In this document: positions 23,601-35,600 of the stretch, in pieces
Numbering within the stretch: position 1 is the stretch's first letter
How the letters are laid out: each line of letters starts with the position of its first letter
DNA from: Mermis nigrescens
Lineage: Eukaryota; Nematoda; Enoplea; Mermithida; Mermithidae
Direction: 5' to 3'
Assembly: GCA_036768485.1 (NCBI GenBank)
Contig: JAVLUZ010000157.1
Location: forward strand, 10,868,422 to 10,932,421
Length of the DNA stretch: 64,000 bases
Made by a program: the position numbers and the translations under genes
Notes under the pieces: model-generated
Seen by the model: only the letters and a program-made list of their open reading frames with translations
Told to the model about the DNA's origin: nothing
Database searches by the model: none

Positions 23601-26600
23601 CGGTCTAGCTGACCCCTTGGGGGGGTAATACCCCCCTCACCCCCCCTATGTGCATGTGTGACTCGTACTCCTCAAAAATCCTTTTTATTCTTGTTTCATC
23701 GTCGTTAGATTCATTTTTCGTAGAGAAATTTAGTTAAAAGTTTCAAAATTCCTAGAAATAATATATACATAATCTATCAACATGTCTTTAAATAGCGTTT
23801 AACGCCAATTTCTGGCAGAAATTGTAAAGAAAAAGTAGGATCAGAGGCAAGTAAAATTGCTGCAGACATCTTTATAACTTAAGCTAAATTTTGTAGTAGC
23901 CTTCCTCTTCAGAAAAACAGTACATGAATTATAGCTGGCGCAGATGGCCAAAATTTTTAGATATTTTTATCATTTTAAGCTGATTTTCACAGGTTTCAGA
24001 ATAAACGCAATGTAGTAATCATGTTTGGCGCGAAGCCTTTGACGTTCTTATCCTTTGAGGCTTAATGTAATACATGTCTGAAGACGAGCAAAGCAAAAAT
24101 TATATATGGCGCAGAGCGCCAGATTTAGAAATTTTTATTCTTTAAAGCTTAATTTTTCAGCTTTCCAAATATAAGCTGAGCAATGCAGAAAATTTTGTCT
24201 GTCGAAAAATAATGTGGAAAAAAGAACAGGATGAAGGTTATAAGATCAGAAGTTAAAAAATGTCTACAATGACTGTAAGTTAATTCGTGTAAGTGCAATG
24301 TTGTTACTCGCAAAGCTTTTTATATTATAAGACGTCTTACAAACAGTGAAAGGCATAAGGGCAAAATTTATAACAGTGAACAATGTATTTTTAGCCTGAT
24401 GCTTCATAGGACCGATACCCTCGGCGCCGAGGCTCCAAAAAACGCCGAGGCTTGCCGAGGCCTCGGTCCGATCACTGCTGTAGACCCCCAGAATTATATT
24501 TTTAGTAACCTTTTTAGCGATTTTAACCCCGCCCCCTAGAATTTTATCGCTGCCCATTTATGATGTAGATGCGTGTCTGCGCGCTTATATGATGATACAT
24601 ATGCAATTGCTTATTTCAGCAACAAATGGCGCAATACGAGCAGTATATGCGAACTTATTTTCCGAACCAGCCTATCGGTGGACAACCGCCTGGTCAGCAA
24701 GCTCAACAGCAACAGGGTCCGCCTGGTCAGTATCCCGGTGGTGGCGCCCAACAAGGTCCTCCCGGCGCTGGTTCAGGTGGTCAAGCGATGGCGTATGGTC
24801 AGCAGCCACAGCAAGGTGGTATTGATTGATTATGGGTCTGATTATCAAACATTTTTAAGAGGGGGTGCTATACATGTAACGGGGGTTGGGGATCCCCCAC
24901 GCAAAGTTGGACGTCCTCTCGCCAATCCCCCAAAGTCAGAAAATTGCGTTTTTTGATCGTTTTTTGTTGTTTTTTTGGCCAAAAGCTGGAGTTCATTTAC
25001 ATACATGCATAGCATGGGAATTCTGGGGGTGAAATTATAGTGCCTTTTTTGGGTCCAGCATGGTAGGTACGCGTCAAAAACATCGTTGTTTAGCGTTTCT
25101 GACGATTTTTTATCTTTCTAGAGCATAAAAACAAAAAAATTGAAAAAGTCGGAACAAATTGAACAAAATATAGTCAAAACATGAGTAATGGCGCGAAGCG
25201 CCGAAAATTTCGCGCAGTAGATGGCTGAAAACGTTTTAAAAAACTCTTTTCTACAAATTTTTTCAGAAAATTTTTGAGAATTTTCAAAAATCGCCAATTC
25301 TGAGGGTGAAAAATTTTTGGGAAGGGGGGTTGGGATAAAAACCCCCAACTTTTCCCAGATCCCAGCCAGTGTCGGCGTAAGATAAAATTTTCCAACCCCC
25401 TCTCCGGACTTTTTTCGGGGGGGAGAACTTGTTATTGCAATCCTTTTAAGGTTTTCTGTCAGTTTAGACTAAAAATAGACGTTCGTTTTTTGTTATTCTC
25501 TCAATTATTGATTCTTTTGACTAGATTTTATAAAGTTTCGAATATATGTCGCAGTTTTATTGCGATAAATTTTATTTTAATTTTAAAAAATAATATATTA
25601 TCATTCTTTGAATTCCTTTCATATCCGCAATCGTTAACGGTGCGAAAAACTTTTGAAAAAATTTGGAATTATTAACAGGCACGTAGCTGGCCGTCCTATT
25701 TTAGGGGACCAACCAGTGATCGACCGGGTACCCGGGCCCGGCCGGTCATAGCAGGCCCGGGCCCGGCTGAAAACCACCGGGCCTCAAATAATTATCGTTA
25801 ATATTTAACACGTTTACTATTTCAGCTGTTGTCCGTATTTCTTATGAAATTGCTAGCCTGTGATTCTATTCAAATCCATTTGCCTTACTTCTGCCCACCT
25901 GCTCATTATCATATACTTGTCAACTTCTTAAGTGCATTCATCTTCTATACAACGCTTCAATCAGAGGCGTAGCCAGGATTTTGGTTTGGGGGGCATACAC
26001 AAAAAAATTTTTTAAGACTAATTTTGTATTGAATGTTAGTAACGTTATGTACCTATGATAAAACTGAGTTTTTCGACCTTTAGTAGTGTAGCCTAGCTAA
26101 TTTATGGGCTTCTGACAATCAGAAATACAAAAATGTTAATCAGCGCGAAACGCCGGAAATTTTTGAAATTTTTACCCTTTTCATGTAGAATTTACGGTCT
26201 TTTAATTGACAAACAATTCGGAAATCATCAGAGGCGCAAAGCACCAAGAAATTTAGTAATGTTTTACTGTCCTTAACATTTTGTAGCCTGTGAATACTAA
26301 TATTCTGTGAAATGTTGCCTGATTTAGGCTATTAAACGCAATGCTGAAGCTTCACAAAAAGAAAGAACAATAAGCAGCAGCGCCATGCGCCGGAAAATTT
26401 TGACGTTCTAGCTCTTTAAACACAATTTATACCGCTTAAATCATACAAAACAGACAAATTAATTTCGGCGAACCCTTTTTCCTTTTCGTCCTCCAAAAAT
26501 CTCGTTGCACATGTACAACGAGATTTTACGGCGGGGGAAGCTGCGGTGGCGCGCTCAATCGCCCCCTAGAAAATTTTGTAAAAAAGCACTTAAATGTTAA

Positions 26601-29600
26601 ATACTATCGCTCAAATTTTAGCAAAATCGGCCAAATCTCGGTTCTAAATTAAGCCCAAAACACTCAAGATTGATGAAGTCCTACATTGTACAAGATTTCT
26701 GAGCTGAAATGCGCTTTTCGACCTCTGCTTAGTACAAAGCGCAGTAAAGGGTGCTGCCAATAAGATATAAAAAAGATGTATCAATGACAATTGTGTTCTT
26801 ATCGTTTTCAGGCCCATTTGTGGCCTTCTTATTAAAAAGATACGAGTATAATTTAGAAAACAGAAAATGCGCAAAAATATAAGAAAATTTGGCCATTCCT
26901 TTCATTTAAAATAGGATTATGTGTCAGGTCCTTGTAAAGAAAGACAAACAAAGCAAAGAATAGACAAACTGGTACACAATCATTTTCGAACATTTACTGT
27001 TATGCTCAACAAGCATGCGCAGTTTCATTCAACGAACAAATAGAGCAATAAATCACTAAAGTGATTTGAATTGATCGATTATTTTAGCTAATTTAAGCTT
27101 TTGAATTCATTGGATCTATATAACAATAAATATAATAGAGACTCGGCGCGAAACGCCGGAAAAGTTTTGACGTTTTTGCCTTTTTGAACTCAATTTTCTG
27201 GACACAATTATTACACTCGAAAAATCAATAAAATTTCTGAAAAATTTCGGGGGGGGGCATGTGCCCCAATGTCCCCTGGCTACGCCTATGGCTTCAATAC
27301 GTGTCCTATCCTATACACTACGCAATTTCAATTGACGTCAATGTACGCTATAGTTTGAGTTCTAAAATCCAAACAGCATATCTTCTATCCGACCATATCA
27401 GTCGCTGTTGTGTCTAAAAGCATAACTTTAATGCTCAATCTCCTTTAAATATCTACATGAAACCTTGAGCTTTTTCAAACCGTGTTTAGTTGCCCGTGCA
27501 TTTTAATAATGGAATTGCGCGCTATTGTATTAAAAACTTTGTTCTTGCTTGAATAATGCTACCAAAATCCTTGCTAACTACTTAATTTATTTTTAGAAAG
27601 ATTGAATAATTAAGAAAGCTTAGAATTCAAAAATCTTCTTGAATACAGCAGTAAGCCTTGCGTTTGATAACTATCAAATGTAAAATCGGTCTAAATATGT
27701 ATCTTATGCATAACATTATATTGGAAGCAAGGCATATTGTTAGTATATAAGCCCGAGCCCGGCAGCAAAACCCGGGGCCCGGGCCAGGTTTTCTGAGCCC
27801 GGTCGATCACTGGGACCAACACCATTTTTTGGGCGACTAAACCCAAAAAGGCCAAAAATAGTACAAAATAACGTTTAAAAAGTCCTATTTTCCCGATTTT
27901 TCTAAATTTTGGGGGATCCAAACCCCCCTCCCACCCCTCAGAAATAAGTGCCTGATTATAAAAAGTTTCTTAAAATTATATCACCGTTTTTATAGGCCAG
28001 CAATATGGTCAGCAGCAACAACAGCATCCTGGTCAGTATGGACAGCAGCCTCCTGGCTTTGGTCAGTCACCGAGCAGTCAGTACGGTCAGCAGCCTGGAT
28101 ATGAAAATGGACAATATGGGGGTGGGGGTCAGCCACCTCAGCAACAGCAGCATCAGGGGCTACTTTCTCATAGTCCCTATGGCGGACCGGATCAATTTGA
28201 TCAACGTTTTGACCAATACGGTCAGCAGCCGGGTCCTAAAGAGGGTGAGTTTGTTTTTGTATTTCAGTTGGTTTTTTACCCCCAGGCACGTATCATTGGA
28301 GGGATGGGGGTCCGGATCCCCCCCCAATTCAAAAGTTTCAGGGGATGGATAAATGAACTCCGATTTTTGGCCATAAAATACCCAAAAACGGCACATACAC
28401 ACACACACACGCACGCACACACACACACAAAAATTTTTAAAATCAGTGGAGGGGTCAAAAATTTTCTTGCTCTGGTGGCATGGGGACGACCAACTTAGGG
28501 TGGGGATACCCCATCTCCCTGTTACATGTATGATTCCCCCCACTGCTACGTCCTACCTATCGCCTTACTGTGTATTATTTTGGCAGGTCCATACGGCGGT
28601 GGTGGTGGCGGCGGCGGTCCTCCAAGACGCTCCCGCTGGGACAATGACGCCGGTGGCGGTGGTGATCCGTTCGCAGGCCGAAATAGCGGCGGCGATCCTT
28701 TCAATGGCGGTGGCCGCGGCGGCGGTGGTTTTCGGGGCGGGCGAGGCGGAGGCGGCTTTGATTCGCCTCGAGGGCGTGGCGACGATTTCCGCGGCGGTCG
28801 TGGTGACGGTTTCCGTGGTAGTCGCGGAGGCGGCGGCGATTTTAGAGGCGGAAGGGGAGGGTAAATAAAATTTCTTATCAATTTTTCTTCTGCTTCTGTC
28901 TTAAGTTTTTGAATCCTGAATCTTTAATCATTTCTGCTCTTAAATGGTATTCATCGGGCTATTTAAACTCGTACGGTTTTCGCTACGGTATTAAGCCCTC
29001 GTCCCTCCTTAAATATTGCCGAGGTTTGCTGGCTAATCTTACAACACGCCGTCCTCCTCACGAAATTCGGGCACTTAGCAGTATTAAGTTTTGTTTAGGA
29101 TTAGTATTACAGTGCCCGCCACGAATGACGCTCTAATATGCTTCACAGTACAGTATGATAGATCATCTGAAAGGATATATGCTTAAAACGTCAGTTATGC
29201 GTGGGCGGAAATAGGACCGACATGTAAAAGATTTATCCTTTGATAAGCTCTATCATCCTCTGAAACATATAGAGCGTCAGCATTCATGGCGAGGAGTGTA
29301 CCATACATGTAACGCCTCGGAATTTCGGAAAGGGGTCATTAAGGGAGTGGTAAGTGACCACCAATTTTTGGCCGAAAACGTTCAAAAAATACCGCAAATC
29401 GGCCAAAAATCGCAAGTTTTTCAAAACAGGAGGGGGTCAAAAGTTTTCTGACTTTGGGGATAGGAGGACGCGCAACCTCGGGTGGGAGCGGGGATCCTCC
29501 CCATCTCCCGCTGTTACATGTCTGACTATTCCTATGCAATAGTTTAGGACGTCATCATATATTGTAACGTAATGATGCAAAACATACGACGACTCCCTAT

Positions 29601-32600
29601 AAATGACATTCAATTGCCGAGAAATTGTTGCTGAGCGCTAAAATTTTGTGGCAAGAACTGTACGTACAATTAAGTCGCTGGCTGTTCTAAAATCAAATCA
29701 CGTGACGACCAGACACGTGCAGACTTTTCATGGCCGGTCTATCGAGGTAAAACTTTGAAAAATACCTGAAAATCATGAAAAATTAGTCAAATTTACGACC
29801 GGTTGTCAAAACTTGCGATTCTTAGGGGGTGTGTGAAAAATCTTTCATTAAATTTTCTTCCCCGGTCGTACATATATATATGGTGGTTGACGAATGTTCC
29901 TCATTCTAAACCAGGCACCGTTTATTTTGGGGGGACTAAGCCCAAAAATAGCACAAAAGCAACTTTTAAAAATTCCTATTTCTCCTAGTTTTAGGGGGTC
30001 GAAGCCTCTGCCACCCCCCATTGATACGTGCCTGATTCTAACGTCAACTAGCAAGCCATCAATATTTATGGATAGACGAGGGCAGAGCTTTAACTTAGTT
30101 TTGAGTGCTGTAAAGTTGCCGCATTTGCTGTCCAGTCGTACCCTAAAAGTTCGATTCAGTCGAAAAATATTGATTTTATGAATGCATGCGTTAAACAAAT
30201 TTAGATTTTTTCAGGAATACGTACAGTAATCAGCAAAATTTGGAAAAAGTGCACTTACTCAACATATTTTGAAGTCTACTCGCGCATGCAAGAATAACAC
30301 GTGTTTATATGTATGTAGTTACATAATTATTTTGGGGTCTAAGATTGCTTCCTCCTGTGAGTTTGAATGTCCCATTGCTCTCGTTTGGTCATATCGGTCT
30401 CATTAGAGAGTTTAGGGTATAAAAAATACGTCACGAATCCGGGTAGCAATGCTATATAATATATACATAATTTATATTATGTAATCGGACAACATAGTTA
30501 GGTACAACCACGGTTTTTTTTTGTATTCGGCAAAGATTTTTTCTGGACGTACAAAGACTTTTCGGGGCCGTCTTTGTACACGTACAAAGATTTTTGGGTG
30601 CAAAAAGTTCTGAAATTCGCAGAAAATTTTGGCGCTTCACGCCGAAATGCGTAATTCTGTCTTCTATATACCTTTATAATGGCAGAAATTGCATCTAGAA
30701 GGAAAAAATGTGAAATTTTTCGGCGCTTCGCGCCGTTTTAAGACAATGCTTAGTGATTTTTGTCCTCGGAAACCCAGAAATCAGCTAAAATACACTACCA
30801 ACGGTCGAAAAACCCTGTTTTTATCATATTTAAATCGCTACTGTACCATATTATAGTAACACAAAATTTGTGTACAGAATGTACGAAGAATTTAAGGGAC
30901 CATCTCTGTACATGTACAAACAGACCCTGTACAAAAAAAACACTTTATACAACATATGAAGACTGACGGGAATAGTAAGGGATCATTGTAAATCAGTGAA
31001 ATGGAATAACGATATCCTCGTTATAGGTATTTTTATTGAAGATTTCTATGTTTTTCATTATGTACTACAACACGTTAATGCACGAAGGGCGAGCTATAGA
31101 AATAAAGCGCATATACAGGTTGGCCCATAAAAAAGGCCACATTCTTATTTAACAGGTAATAACTTCGGCTGATGTGAACATGAAACTTTAAGTAGGACCG
31201 GCTGCATTAGATAAATAAGAATGTCTTCTTTTATATCGGGTAAAGGTAGCCAGATGTCAACGGTTCAGGCGCTGCCACGGTTTGTTTACACCCTACTTTT
31301 ATATTGTTTAAACACCAGCAGCATCAGCGTCATTTGTCCCGCCATCCATTCGTTCGTACCCTATTTTGACGATTTTCTGAAATTTTCGCTTTTAGTGGGA
31401 CGCTTATCCACTCTGGGGTTCACAAAATGTGCTAATTAATTTTTGACCGCATTAATTGCCAAAAAAGATACGTATGTATGTACGCACTACGCAGTAATGT
31501 GAACCAACGCAGAAACGGTGCTTGAAGAATGTCAAGGTGAGGTGTAAACAAATCTCCGTAGCGCACGAAACGCTGGCAGCTGGCCAAAAAGTTTGAAACA
31601 GTACCTATAGAAGATGACACTTTGATGTTTATCTATCTGATGCGCCTGTTATAAATTTTCGTCTTCACATCAGCCGAAGCTGATAAATTGGAATGTAGCC
31701 TTTTTTGGTCCACCCTCGTTTCAATTTTTGAGGGTATAAGCAAACTGAACGCGGTTTATTGAAGTTTAAAGCGATTCTTTTGGACTACAACCAACGTCCT
31801 TTCAGCTTTGTGGATTGATTTTTCGCATAATTCGTTATCGTACAAGAATATTCTTATTGTATATATATATATTAAAACTGGCATAGCTACATAGCTTAAC
31901 CGCTTGATGGCTAATAGTTCTTTGACACTTTTTTGATCGACTCAATAAGAAGTTTACACTGCTCTTCAGCACAGTCAGTAGTCTTATTATTAAGAGAAAT
32001 GTTAGCAAAGAAAATTACTGGTCATATAATGAGTGCGCGTGCGAAAATAAATTATGACACTAGAATAAATTACTCATTTAGGAATATGTAGCTGCGTTGT
32101 TAGTACACGTTGTATTGATCTGTCGTGTAAAATGTATCAGCTGAAAATTGGGAAATACATTGTACAGCTACCTATTTTCAGGGGTGTAATTTTGCAAGGT
32201 TTGATTAATAACCGCAAGAAACATCAAAAGTGATCAAAAATAAATTCCTTATCTGATATTTAGGATATATAGGTACACGCTAACGCGCTACCTATCATAA
32301 GGATTGAAAACTCAAAATTTTAAGCAAGCGTGAATTCAGTATGCGACCATTCTTTTTTGGAAAATCTATGGTTTAACAATACACTAACCGCATTCGGTTT
32401 TCATTAGCCATTGTCAACTCGCACGATGCGATCGATATGCTGTTTTTTCTATGGCTCACTCGTATTCTATTATATACAGTACGCGCCTGAAATTTTGCAT
32501 GCGCAGTCTCCATTAACTTTTGTTGCAGTCGGATTTTAGCGAGCGGACCTCAGTGGCCATTAGTGGGCCGCTGTTAAGCACTTGGAGCCGATTGACGGAC

Positions 32601-35600
32601 TGCTTTCGAACTACTGCGGCCGTTCGTGGACTGCAGTGGCCGTTGGATGCTGACTGCAGTTACTTTACTGTAAGTACGGAAACATATATAGTATCGCTGC
32701 TAGCATATTGCGTTATTTGTCGCACCGCATGCGTTTTTCAAAAGTGTGTGCGTGCAGCAGGTCCAGTCCGAGAAAAAAGGTAAAAATAGATTGGAATTTT
32801 CGTGCATATCATTATAGTTCTCGTTTCTTCCATTGGAATCTCATAAAAGAGATTATGGGCATAAAAATTAAAGAGAATAGTATTTCCTGTATGCGATCGA
32901 TTGCATATTGCTCTGCAGCAAAAGAGCATTTTAAAATTAATTTCAGGCTGAGAGCGTTCCGCGTTTTAAAACAAATTCATGGCCAATAAAGAGTAAAAGA
33001 TTTAAAAATCATAAGCACGAAATTTCTTTTCCATCAGTTATATGATTTTACAAAGCGCATTTTTTCGACTAAATCAAAATTAGCAATAAAATCAAAACAA
33101 ATTGCTCTTATCTTTTGGAGGAAAAGGTTTTTCAAAGGGTATTTTCCTTCTTCTAAAAAACCATATTTTTCACTCTTATATTGCAAAATTGGGAAGACAG
33201 AATGAATAGTGACTGTAAGGTCTAAGTTAAATATAAAATTTAACAAAATAGTGAAATACAGATGACAAATACTTTTGCAAATTAATTGTACATCATAAAA
33301 TTTTTGTTAAAATCAACTAAACAATAAATATCGTAATGCCTTTAAAATACAAAATTGATAAAAAGCTCCTGATTATCCGCTTTCCGAAATATTTTGTATT
33401 TTCGCTTTTTCATTTATTCAGATACAATATGTAAATCAATAATATATTCAGTTCAGAAGCGAATACATCATATAATGTCTGTCTCCTCAGGCAAGCATAA
33501 AGTTAAAAAAATATTGCCCGTTCTATTATTTCGCGCAAATTTTATTCTGACCACCCAACTTCCTTCGCAATTTTTCTTGTTCAATTAAAGTTTTTTATAT
33601 GCGTATCTACCATTTTGTATTTATTCTATTCAGCGAACATGCACCTGCAAAGCTTGAAAATACGACAACAAATTTTTACTTCCTGATATTTACACAAGCT
33701 CAAAAAGATTTTGCTCGCGTTACCTGCTCTCTGTTTGACTGAGGACGCATAAATTTTGCTGATCAGATAGCGAATTGACTGGCGTTTGCAACAGGCTGTG
33801 CCTAAAACTTGAATCTCCTGCGCAAAAAGTGTAGTAACCGAGCCTTGAATTTCGACTTAACTTAAGTGGGAATAAATCGAAATATTGCAACCAAAATAAC
33901 TCAGCGCACTATGCATGATGTACAATTAATTTGCAAAACTATTTGTCATCTGTATTTCACTATTTATTTAAATTTTAGATTTAGCTCAGACCAGGGGCGT
34001 AACCAGGATTTTATTTTGGGGGAAAGGGCCAATATTTTTGAAGTCCTATATCTCGGGAACCATTAGGAGATACGCGAAAATAATGGCATTTTTGAGCGTT
34101 TGTCGACAAGATCTATTCCATAGTGAAGTAAAATATTTTAAAAAATTCAAAAATTTTTGTGCTCGATTTCAAATTTGGATATCAAAAATCTATCTTTTAA
34201 CCTATCGGTATGACTAATTTCTCAATATCAAATTAAAGCTTGACTCCAAAACGTTTTGAAATTCTTTTCTTTGCATTTAATTTTGCAGTTTTGTAAAGAA
34301 AACTAATACAGAAAATAATAAATCGGCGCGAAGCGCGGAAAAATTTTCACAAATTCGCTATTTTTAAGTAAAATCTGGGCGTCTAAGGTAAGAAAAAAGA
34401 TAGAGCATAAGAAATCCTGTGCGAAGCGCCGAAATTTTTTCGACAAATTCGCTATATTTAGGTAAAATCTGGGCGTCTAAGGTAAGAAAAAAGATAGAGC
34501 GCCGAGAATTTCTGACAAATTTGCAAGTTTAAAGTAAAATCTGGGCGTCTGAGCTAAGGACAAAGATGGAGCAAAAGAAATCCGGCGCGAAGCGCTGAAA
34601 ATTTTTGACAAATTTGCTAGTTTTAAGTAAAATCTGGGCGTCTACGATAAGAAAAAAGATAGAGCATAAGAAATCTGGCGCGAAGCGCTGGAAAATTTCG
34701 AGTTTAGAAGCTAAAAAGTGTGCTGAAAAGGCAAACGCATTATGGCTGTCCACAATCCGTTTCCACTTCACCTGAAGAAAAAAGCAAAAAATTATTTTTT
34801 TCATTTCGGGGCCCCCGCCCCCTCCTGGTTACGCCCTAGCTTAGACCTTACAGTCACTATTCATTCTCTCTTCCCAATTTCGCAATATAAGAGTGAAAAA
34901 TATGGTTTGTATAAGACGGAAAATACCCTCTTGAAAAAAACTTTTTCTCCAAAAAATGAGAGCATTTGCTTTGATTTTACTGCTAATTTTGATTTAGTCA
35001 AAAAGATGCGCTTTTTAAAATCATATAACTAATGGCAAAAGAAATTTCGGGCTTATGATTTTTAAATCTTTTACTATTTATTGGCCATGAATGTGTTTTA
35101 AAACGCGGAACGCTCTCAGCCTAAATGCTCTTTTGCTGCAGAGCAATATGCAATCGATCGCACACAGGAAATACTATTCTCTTCAATTTTTATGCCCATA
35201 ATCTCTTAGATGAGATTCCAATGGAAGAAACGAGAATTATAATGATATGCACGAAAATTCCAATCTATTTTTACCTTTTTTTTCTCGGACTGGACCTGCT
35301 GCACGCACACACTTTCGAAACACGCATGCGGTGCGACAAATAACGCAATATGCTAGCAGCGATACTATATATGTTTCCGTATTTACAGTAAAGTAACTGC
35401 AGTCAGCATCCAACGGCCACTGCAGTCCACGAACGGCCGCAGTAGTTCGAAAGCAGTCCGTCAATCGGCTGCAAGTGCTTAACAGCGGCCCACTAATAGC
35501 CACTGAGGTCCGCTCGCTAAAATCCGACTGCAACAAAAGTTAATGGAGACTGCGCATGCAAAATTCCAGGCGCGTACTGTACGTACTACAATGTACATTG

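Larger units (their letters stand above)
25676..27954. mobile_element. C-family MITE (C3) enclosing a two-level nest, with TSD
   Basis: Ends CAGGCACGTAGCTGG and AAGTGCCTG. 8-bp duplication ATTATTAA (25668-25675) and ATTATAAA (27955-27962), 7/8. Without the insert it is about 172 bp, the size of C1 and C2. It ends 33 bp before the last base of the exon 5 acceptor. Confidence 0.9.
32477..35579. mobile_element. W foldback element, 3.1 kb with about 800-bp inverted arms
   Basis: Termini CAGTACGCGCCTG and CAGGCGCGTACTG lie beside TA. Arms carry TTTTGCATGCGCAGTCTCC, GAGCGGACCTCAGTGGCC and more, mirrored with few changes. The right arm is interrupted by M (33992-34838). The two similar frames at 32520 and 35237 (reverse) are the same arm read twice and show no known domain. 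Confidence 0.88.

Noticed and set aside
24573..24956. Long overlapping frames across FET exon 4
   Set aside because: Only the frame QQMAQYEQYM to QQPQQGG matches FET composition and the phases of exons 3 and 5; the others are shadows.
28546..28881. Reverse-strand proline-rich open frame
   Set aside because: Exact antisense shadow of the RGG1 exon 6; glycine/arginine codons read as proline/arginine on the other strand.
32520..35536. Paired similar frames in opposite orientation
   Set aside because: They are the same inverted-arm sequence of the W foldback read twice. No known domain, and the frames are not conserved at their ends.
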